A stretch of 64,000 bases of DNA from Macrothele yani (Eukaryota; Arthropoda; Arachnida; Araneae; Macrothelidae): the NCBI GenBank assembly GCA_039090855.1, contig CM076996.1:45226469-45290468 (forward strand), in the 5' to 3' direction. The position numbers and the translations under genes were made by a program. The first letter of the stretch is position 1. Every line of letters begins with the position of its first letter. The notes beneath the pieces were generated by a model. That model was not told where the DNA came from. It ran no database searches and saw only the letters and a program-made list of their open reading frames with translations. Shown piece by piece: positions 56,363 to 64,000 of this stretch.

Positions 56363-57565
56363 CAGGAGTTGGACAAAATGATAAGAATACCTCGGAAATA
56401 GGCGATTTGTCTTCATTAATAAGGTGTTGGACCGCCATTTGCTTTTAATACGTGGAATAGATTCATTCAGATTTTAAATAATCTCCAGTGGAATGTTGTA
56501 CCATTCGTCGATCAGAACATAAGCAAATTGCGTCAATGTCTACTTCTCATCCTGGTCTCCAAAACTGCCCACAGTAGTTTGATGGTATTCAAGTCAGGTG
56601 ATTGAGCTGGCCAGGGCAGATGTTGAAGTTCATCTTGGTGCTCTTCAAAACAAGACTGAACCTATTTGGGCTGTATTTATGGGCGTATTATTATATTGAA
56701 AAATGGCATTACTCTTAAGAAATAACATTTGGACTGAGGATTCACCTAGAATGTCCAAGTACTCAATGGCAGTAACTCGACCATGTAGGATAATGATGGA
56801 TCAGCCCAATAACAAGATATGGCAGCCCAAGTCATCGCAGATCTGCCCCTATGTTTGACAGTTAGAATCAGACATTTCGAACTGTACGCTTTCCCTTGGG
56901 GGTTCTCCATACATGAACCCGATATACGGTCGGACCATATCATACGTTTCCAGTCATCATCTGTCCAGGTTTTATGCTCATCACACCATCTGTTTCGCAT
57001 TGTAGCGTTGGGTTTTGTGATTAAAGGCTTACCAATGGCAGCTCTTCCACGGATGTTGGCTTTTGGAAGTTCTTTGCGGACTGTTTTTGTGGACACAGGG
57101 TCTCCCCAAGTGGATATGGAGTTCTGCTGTCACTTTTTCTGCGGTAGTTTGTCTTGTTTGGACACAATCTTTGTTAGTGTTCGACAGTCCCTCTCAGCCA
57201 ATCATGATTTCCGTCCACTATTCTTCTTCGCCGATGAAGTCTTGCCCATGCTTTGTGTATGCAGTAATAACCGTGGAGACTTGCTCTTGAAACACCAAAG
57301 AATTAGGCTGTTCTGGTTACAGACGCTCGTGCTGAACGGCTTCTAGGATTTGTCCTTTTTTGGAAGTCTGACAGGTCACCCATTTTACCAACCGCTCATA
57401 CGAACCGCTGCTGAACACAATTTGTACTACACTGGCGTACAACCTAGAGAATATATACAAAGAAAAGATACACAAAAGGTAATCACAACGTTTGTGCAGT
57501 GTATCTTTAACACGAATAGCATTAACCCCTATAATCACGGTGTTCACATTATTTTGTCCAAACCG
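56363..57565 (-). mobile_element. Tc1-like transposon (family 6), degraded
   Basis: CAGGAGTTGGACAAAATGA (56363) and the complement of CGGTTTGGACAAAATAA (57565), TA-flanked. The transposase on minus runs from ATG 57249 (MGKTSSAKKNSGRKS) to a stop at 56416 (GGPTPY). WSDR at the first catalytic block is followed by a deletion, and SPDLNTIKLLW has K in place of the catalytic E. Confidence 0.85.
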
Positions 57566-57846
57566 TATGTGTAGCGAAACATCATTAGCTTAATCACTCG
57601 CTGTTACTGGCAGTCTCCAGTTTCTGTTTCGGATTTCATTCGACGTAGTGACGATGACCACGTTGATAGTGCAGTCGTGACGCATAAGCACAGCTTGTCG
57701 TACCACATTTATCTTAAAGCAAATATTCAAGTTCTACTGTGCTTCAGTAGGATATGTCACCATTATTGTGTCTTTAAATCTAAAGACGTAAGACTAAGGA
57801 TTGATAGTGCTTCTTTTACAAAGTAAGAAAAGACAGGAACATTTAC

Positions 57847-58364
57847 CTGACTAGATCCATGAGCGTATCTTCAGTCAAGGAAGGCTTTGAATCAGAAGAG
57901 GAATCAGGTGTCGCAGACTTTGAATCTCCTGCTCCTGGTCGGATGGAGACTACGAGTATAATTCCCAGTATGATAGCTAAAACGGTAGTACTTAAGTAGT
58001 AGACCACAGCTCTCAACCCGATTTTCCCTGAGAGTTTAGTATCAAGGCTTCCCAATGCAGAAACCAGGCTTGATACAATTAGCGGGAGAATGAGACAGCG
58101 AAGCATCCGAAGAAAAAGTTCTCCTGGGTAGTTTAAATACATAACCTCACGAGGAGTCCATGATCGGAGTTGACGAAGACCAAATCCTAAACCTATTCCA
58201 ACAATGACTGCGAGCAAAGTCAGTAAGGTCAACGAGTTGTGTTTGAGGCATGAAACCAATCTACCAGAAGTGGATTTCTCCAAGTCTCCATCTCTGAGCT
58301 TATCTGAAAACATTTCTCCATTCGTCTGGTTCGGTGGCACTCCATTCGTCTTTTGTTTTTCCAT
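57847..58364 (-). CDS. excitatory amino acid transporter (SLC1 family), first coding exon
   Basis: The frame starts at ATG 58364 (MEKQKTNGVPPNQTNGEMF) and ends at a strong donor CAG|GTAAAT (exon end 57847, intron GT at 57846-57845), 172 codons plus 2 nt. A likely acceptor (TATACGTAG|GCC, exon start 58382) just upstream implies a preceding 5'-UTR exon. Hydrophobic segments at about residues 44-63, 83-107 and 116-141 correspond to TM1-TM3. LNYPGELFLRMLRCLILPLI and GLRAVVYYLSTTVLA are hallmark SLC1 sequence. These Na+-coupled transporters take up glutamate or aspartate across the plasma membrane. The remaining exons, expected at lower coordinates or outside the window, were not found. No stops or shifts, unlike the flanking relics. 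Confidence 0.9.
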
Positions 58365-58688
58365 TTCTCTGGACGCAGAGGCCTACGTATAAAAATAAAT
58401 ATGTATTAGTTTTTCTCATAGTTTTTACAAAAAGGGGAGAAATTAGTTATAATTGTCTTTATCAAAAGCAAATTGATTAGAGTTTCGTGTCTTTGATTTT
58501 ACGCATCAACTTAATAAAGATTAAAATCTCCCAAAATATAAAAAACACACTATTTTATAGCACGATTTACACACCATTCGTGAACATCTACCTGATAGCG
58601 TGTTGGTCCGCCCCTAGCCTTCAAAACAGTCCCAATTCAATGTAGTATGGATTCAAAGAAATGCTAATACCGTTCTACATGTATGCCA

Positions 58689-58734
58689 GAGTTGCTCACG
58701 GTGGTCGTTAAACCCCCAAAACAAACAAACAAAC
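58689..58734 (+). mobile_element. 5'-truncated SINE-A tail
   Basis: GAGTTGCTCACGGTGGTCGT followed by TAAACCCCCAAAA and (CAAA)n. GTATGC occurs on both sides. Confidence 0.75.
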
Positions 58735-58852
58735 AGGTATGCTCAAACAAACGGATATGATGGCTTTTGTCAGTTACCGAATGTTCGCTATAGGAGCTAT
58801 GACGTAGAAGTCTTGTCTTACTTCTACGTTAATTTAAAACATCAACATACTA

Positions 58853-59276
58853 AGATATAGTTCCTAAATGAAAGAAAACTTAACGGCCAGACGAAACATG
58901 TAAACAACAGAAGTCACACTTACGAAAAAGATGCTTTATTCAGGATGTAACAAACACATCGTAGCATAGCATATAACACTAAACTCTCCACACACCATAC
59001 AACTCTTAACACAACGCCCCTTTCAATAATCAGTTTATAACCCAACGCTCGTAATAATCGCTCTCTTACTCCAAGCAACAATTTAGTCGTCGCTTTTATC
59101 TCTTGTTCTTATCAATATCAGGCATACGTCACGTGCATTCAACCTCAACTGTGTTGCCAAACGTATTCGTTTGAGAGAAAAGATATTACGTTAAGAGTGA
59201 AGAATAACAGAATAAACTCAAGATTTACATAGGGAAAGAAACTAAAAAGGAAAGATAATTTAGAATATACGTCACA
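58853..59276 (-). mobile_element. LTR-like relic, second copy
   Basis: Minus start TGTGACGTATATTC at 59276, TATA-like GATAAAAGCGACG near 59095 and AATAAAGC near 58940, collinear with 7671-7292. It inserted in a Tc1 transposase relic. No clear target duplication. Confidence 0.55.
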
Positions 59277-59889
59277 GATCGTAATCTCATTAAGGCATCT
59301 CGCAATCTCATTCCCCAGATGTTCAGTTGGGTAAAGCTCTGGAGGCTGTGACAGCCATTTTAGCACATTGGCATGATCCTGGAGCCAATATGGGACGAAA
59401 CGAGTCTTGTGGTATGGCGCATTATCTTACTGGAAGTAGCCCTCTCTCCATCAGGAAACATCATGCAGGAAACATGTACGGCTGTGCCTGGTCCACATTA
59501 ATGCTCCGCGTGACATCCCAATACTGTTCCAAAGATATTAAGAAAACCAATGCAGTCATGAAAATAGACCACAGACCATTACACCTCCTCCACCAGCTCA
59601 TATAGTTAACGCTAGGCAGCTGGAATTCACAGACTCGTACTATTGAGTCCATATTCTGACCAGTCCAGAGGGTTTATTAATTGAAAACATGATTCATCGG
59701 ATCAGAAGACATTTTTTTCCAGTCCTCAAGGGTCCAGTTTTAGTGATCGCGCGCCCATCGCAGACGAATTCATCGGTTTTTATCAGAGACGAGTGGAACT
59801 CGAAGGGGACGCCTGATGTTACAGCCCAGTCGCGCAAATGTGCGGAGAGCTGCGTATGTTGAAAATCTCGTCTAGATACTGCTGTTGTG

Positions 59890-60094
59890 GTTTGATTTGG
59901 GAGTTTAACGACCATTGTGAGCATCTCAGTGGGTCGCCCGTCTCCTAATTTCGGACCACTCTTTCCAGGGAAGGGAGAGATAAAGTGGCCGTAAGGCAAA
60001 CGCAACATCCTAGCCTCAGCGTGATTCGAACCCGTACCCATCTCGTACGAATGGTCAGAATCCAGCTCTTAGACCACTGCGCCACCAGGACGGC
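59890..60094 (-). mobile_element. SINE-A with 14-bp target duplication
   Basis: Minus-oriented copy, somewhat diverged, flanked by ATACTGCTGTTGTG (59876-59889, 60095-60108). Confidence 0.9.
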
Positions 60095-60359
60095 ATACTG
60101 CTGTTGTGCGGCGCGGTTACTTGGACGCAACGGAGCACGCCTGTTACCTCGTACAATCCTCAAGCCGCTTTTGCCCTCGAACATCAACCAGTCGCTTCAG
60201 CCCTCAGAAAGACCGCTGACTGCTTGTTTTCTTTGTTTGTGCACCCTTGCTACAGTTGTTCCTGCATACCTGAGAAGGTTCCCCGTTTCTCTCAATGTCA
60301 TAGTTGCGTACGTAAGTGAGCGTGGTTCGTGTCTGATTCCTGTTTGGTGTTTCTAAGTG

Positions 60360-60925
60360 TATGACACTAAAACTGTAACAGAGATTGAAATTTAGTATTT
60401 ATTTTGAAAAAAATTACAATGATTTAATTTTTTTCAATATTTATTTATTCATCTTGCTTTAATAAATTACAATAACACGAAGTTCAACCATATCAGAACT
60501 AGTTTTTCAAGAGGACAGATTGATTGATTATCCAATTTTTATGGGTGGTGGGGGTACTTTTATATTTTCTACTTTCTTCATAGTGTACAGTTCTGCCGTA
60601 GGAAGCGTCAGCATATTCACTGCAAAATAATTAAAGTAGCACGTGGCTTTGGAGATATTATGAGAACCAATCGAGCGATATCTTACCAAAACATGAAAAC
60701 GCAAGTCAAGTGTGACGTAGACAGCCGAATCATGCATATGATTCGAAAATAATGCATAAATCAAAGATTGGATAAAACGAAGATTTCCCGGGATCTCCCT
60801 TATTCAGCCCCATTTATCGTGAAATTTCGTTCCTTGAAGACTTTGGTTCGAACGATGTCTTAAAAATCTATTGGTAGGCTGGAAGCAAGTCAGACACATT
60901 GGGTGGAGACGGAGTATCACGAAGA
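60360..60925. other. no recognised gene
   Basis: AT-rich spacer. I see no family match. Confidence 0.4.
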
Positions 60926-60929
60926 GTCA

Positions 60930-61830
60930 TTTCCCGAATACGGACATAATTCCAGGATACGGGAAATGTGCGAAGAAGGCAAGGTCAAGACCGTCCAAGA
61001 GCAACTAAAGCCAGGGATGACCGTTATCTATTGTCAACAGCCCGTCGGAGCAGGCAGTAAAATGCCATTCATTTCCAGCGAGAGCTTCTAGCGTCAACAG
61101 GACGCAGGTTGTCAACTCAAACTATCCGCAGTCGCCTTCACTATGGTGCCCTTTATGCAGGTAGATCAATTATGTGTGTCCCTTTAACCGCACGATACCG
61201 TACGGCCCGTAGAAATTAAGCTGAGGAACATTGTGGTTGGGTACTCGACGAGTGGAGTCAAGTTCTCTTCTCTGACGAGTCGAGATTCAGTCTAGAGTCG
61301 GACAATGGACGTGTTCTTGTCTGGAGGGAACCCAGCGCACGAAATAACCCAGCTTTTGGGCAGCAAACATCACATTACGGGGGACATAGATTAATGGACT
61401 GGGCAGGCATAAGTATCGGTGCACGTATGGACCTGCACGCCATCCGAAACGGCAGTCTGACAGTCCAGCGATATAGAGACGACATTCTCAGACCTATTTG
61501 TCACGCCGTATGCTGCAGCCGCCGTTGATTCGTTCTTTTTCATGGACGATAACGCTCGACGTCATATATCTCGGTTAGTGCACAGCATGCTTCAAGAGGA
61601 GGGAATCGAGGGTATGTAGTGGACAGCATCCCATTCAGAATGCCTCGGACGCCCTTGGCAGACGCATTGCAGCTCGATCGGCACCTCCGTTGACTCTTCG
61701 TAAACTGGAGACTTCCTTCACAGAGGAATGACAAAGATATTCTCCAAATCTCCTCGATAACATCATCTATTCCATGCAACACAGGTGTGGAGCGGTCGTA
61801 GCTATTTAAGCGGACCACACACTCTACTAG
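60930..61830 (+). mobile_element. Tc1-like remnant
   Basis: Plus frame: TKARDDRYLL, STQTIRSRLHYGALYAGR, VLFSDESRFSLESDNGR, GHRLMDWAGISIGAR, then FFMDDNARRH and PIQNASDALGRR. The catalytic E of PIEN is Q (CAG at 61636-61638) and there are several stops. Termini were not identified. Confidence 0.75.
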
Positions 61831-62109
61831 AGGTCAGTTACATCCTTTAAAAAGTCATTTTTTCTTGTCGTACATATATGCATTTTGTTGTATAGCATAT
61901 CGCATCTGCATTAAATGATAATATCGCATAAAAATTTACCAATGAGCTTTTTGTTACCCACATTACTGAATCTACCGAATCTTACATGAAAATAATATTT
62001 TACGTTCAACAACGTCATCGCACATGATTTTCCTTACAAAATTCTTTGCTCCCCCAAATACTTTTAAACACTGTACGCCAATGAGCATTACATTATGACC
62101 ACCTACATA

Positions 62110-63141
62110 TTAAGCTGTAGGACCCCCTTTAGCCCGCAAAACAGCGGCTACTCGGCAAGGCATCGATTTGATAAGGTTGCGATAGGTATCCGGGGGTATC
62201 TGGTACCATAACGTCAACAGCAGGTCCTCCAGTTCCCGTACATTTGGGGGGGGTGATTTAGCACGAACCCACTTTTCAAAGTTGAACCACAAATGTTCGA
62301 TTGGGTTCATGTCGGATGAATTTGGAGGCCAGGGCATTAACAGAAAGTCACAAGCATGTTCCTCGAACCACTCCTCGGCGATTCTGGCAGTGTGACATGG
62401 CACATTATATGTAGGTAATGGCCATCACCAGCAGGGAATACAGTTGCCATGAATGAATGAACTTGGTCCGTACCGATGTTCAGATACCTGACAGCTGTTA
62501 GGGGGATTGTGCTACTGGGATAATGGGGCTTAAAGTGTTCCAAAAAAACATCGCCCACAGCATTACGCCGCCGGCCTGTTTCCACCCAACAGTGCATCCA
62601 GGTGCTGTAACCTCCACTGGTAATCAGCGTATCCGCGCTCGGCCGTCTACGTGATGCACCAGGAATCTTGATTCGTCAGCCAGGCCACTTTCTTCCAATC
62701 ATCGACGGTCCAATTTCGATGATCTTGGGCCCATTTCATGCATTGTTGGCGATGACGTGCAGTGAGCATGGGGACCCGGCTGGGTCTTCGGCTACGCAGG
62801 GCCATGCGCAGAAGGCTACCATGAATTGTGTGCTGTGACACATTGCCCTTATCACCACCACTGTTGTAGGTGCGGGTGATTTATCGCACTGTGGCCCTGC
62901 GGTCGCTGTGGACAATACGCTACAATCTCCGCTCCCCTCCGGCATCAGTGAGCTGCGGACACCACACAGCTGAACGACGGTTCGTCGTTTGGCTATCTGT
63001 GCACCACTTTTGATACGTACTCACCACAGCGGCACGAGAACAACCCACAAGCCGAGCATTTTCCGAGATCGTAGCTCTGAGGTGCCGTGCCATCACAGTT
63101 TGCCCTTTATTAAACTCCGATAAATCGGCAGGTTTTACCAT
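62110..63141 (-). pseudogene. Tc1-like transposase, mutated
   Basis: ATG 63141 ([20 protein letters not shown]) to a TAA at 62110 (KGGPTA), 1032 nt. The paired HTH ([13 protein letters not shown] and SQHTIHGSLLRMALRSRR) and SSDMNPIEHLW are clear. The first catalytic block reads AWLTNQDSW instead of WTDESRF-like sequence, and the middle is full of stops and shifts. The left neighbourhood (about 62060) reads like the start of a terminal repeat, but the far terminus was not found. Confidence 0.75.
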
Positions 63142-63483
63142 TCTGACTCCGAACACTCTACTAACCGAAATCCGGTCCTCGGGTTGTATATATACCGCTC
63201 TGTGAACTTCAATTGCGCCACCTTTCGGTCTCCAGGTGCGCTCATTTCTCTAGGCTGGGGGTTGTCATAATAGAATGGCTTATCGGTGTATACTTCTATT
63301 TGCTAGAATATTTGCAATTGGAAAATTCCGATAGAAAAAACATGTATTGGTTGGACACGGTTTACTATGAAGAACATTTTGCGGTACTTTCTTCAAATAA
63401 CACCGTTTTCTTGTTAGGGGGCGTTAAGTCACATTACACTCTCCTCCATATCCGTTCTTCTAATTATTCGGTTTAAAAGATTC
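63142..63483. other. no recognised gene
   Basis: Short spacer before the minisatellite. Confidence 0.4.
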
Positions 63484-64000
63484 CGTTTGTTTCGAATTTC
63501 TTTCGTTATGAGGAAGAATCTGCGAACAATTTCGGATTTTTTCGGAACGCCCCTTTCTGCCGTTAGTGGGCCCATGCTGTTTCGAAGTTCTTTCGTCATG
63601 AGGAAGAATCTGCGAACAATTTGGGATTTTTTCGGAACGCCCCTTTCTGCCGTTAGTGGGCCCATGCTGTTTCGAATTTCTTTCGTTATGAGGAAGAATC
63701 TGCGAACAATTTGGGATTTTTTCGGAACGCCCCTTTCTGCCGTTAGTGGGCCCATGCTGTTTCGAATTTCTTTCGTTATGAGGAATAATCTGCGAACAAT
63801 TTGGGATTTTTTTGAACGCCTCTTTCTGCCGTTTGTAAGCCCATGCTGTTTCGAATTTCTTTCGTTATGAGGAAGAATCTGCGAACAATTTGGGATTTTT
63901 TGGGAACGCCCCTTTCTGCCGTTAGTGGGCCCATGCTGTTTCGAATTTCTTTCGTCATGAGGAAGAATCTGCGAACAATTTGGGATTTTTTTGGAACGCC
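63484..64000. repeat. 90-bp minisatellite running off the window end
   Basis: About 5.7 head-to-tail units beginning TTTCGAATTTCTTTCGTTAT at 63490, 63580, 63670, 63760, 63849 and 63939; period 90 bp with one 89-bp unit. Units are more than 90% alike by eye. Because the period is a multiple of three, long frames are open on both strands, which is not evidence of a gene. Confidence 0.95.

Larger units (their letters stand above)
58590..60360 (-). mobile_element. Tc1-like remnant with several nested insertions
   Basis: C-terminal LKARGGPTRY at about 58630, SQPPELYPTEHLGNEIARCL at about 59360-59290 (catalytic E present) and an N-terminal GLRIVRGNRRAP-like piece near 60150. It is split by a SINE tail (58689-58734), an LTR relic (58853-59276) and a full SINE (59890-60094). 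Confidence 0.65.

Noticed and set aside
63429..63870. Long repeat-protein frames on both strands
   Set aside because: Explained by a 90-bp tandem unit divisible by three; no start context or homology.
63484..64000. CRISPR array
   Set aside because: Direct repeats are contiguous 90-bp units without unique spacers, in eukaryotic DNA.

Overview
This looks like repeat-rich nuclear DNA from an animal, most likely an arthropod and possibly a spider. That placement is inference from the dense Tc1/mariner content, the SINE style and one glutamate-transporter exon. There is no bacterial operon structure. Almost every recognisable piece is a transposable element. The one confident host gene part is an N-terminal coding exon of an SLC1-family excitatory amino acid transporter (58364-57847, minus).

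The most interesting content is a family of very small LTR retroelements (TRIM type). Each LTR is about 160-184 bp and carries a 72-nt tRNA-like module with box A, box B, and acceptor and T arms. There are two LTR-internal-LTR copies (5176-5683, 45692-46193), one three-LTR array (40585-41591) and two solo LTRs (17979-18137, 51634-51817). All five are flanked by perfect 4-bp target duplications (GTAT, AGGC, CATG, GGTC, AGTA). The internal domain has a 12-nt primer binding site (TGGCGCCCGAAC), a conserved hairpin and a purine tract, but no coding capacity. The design parallels plant Cassandra elements, which carry 5S rRNA in their LTRs, but here the insert is a tRNA.

Layout: 0.5-2.3 kb is a Tc1 remnant split by a TTAA foldback element. 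5.2-7.8 kb has a TRIM, an LTR relic and a SINE. 8.2-9.6 and 12.6-14.0 kb are two copies of one Tc1 family. 14.3-17.6 kb is another Tc1 directly abutting a hAT-like element that contains a SINE. 18.0-19.5 kb has a solo LTR and a tRNA-bearing foldback. 20.8-22.0 kb is a Tc1 with a full-length but catalytically altered transposase. 22.4-30.3 kb mixes SINEs, degraded Tc1s and a mariner. 30.8-32.3 kb is a Tc1. 32.4-36.3 kb is a degenerate tandem repeat interrupted by an insertion with a THAP domain. 38.0-39.6 kb is a Penelope-like reverse transcriptase relic. 39.7-42.0 kb is a Tc1 hosting the three-LTR TRIM. 42-47 kb has small non-autonomous elements and the best TRIM copy. 47-49.4 kb is a Tc1 nested in a Tc1. 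49.5-56.1 kb holds three elements with long inverted repeats. 56.4-63.2 kb has Tc1 relics around the transporter exon, and 63.5 kb to the end is a 90-bp minisatellite.

At least three unrelated repeat classes carry tRNA-derived Pol III promoter-like sequence: the SINE, the TRIM LTR and a TA-flanked foldback MITE. No transposase in the window is both uninterrupted and complete at its DDE triad, so any recent movement would need machinery encoded elsewhere. All alignments were done by eye.
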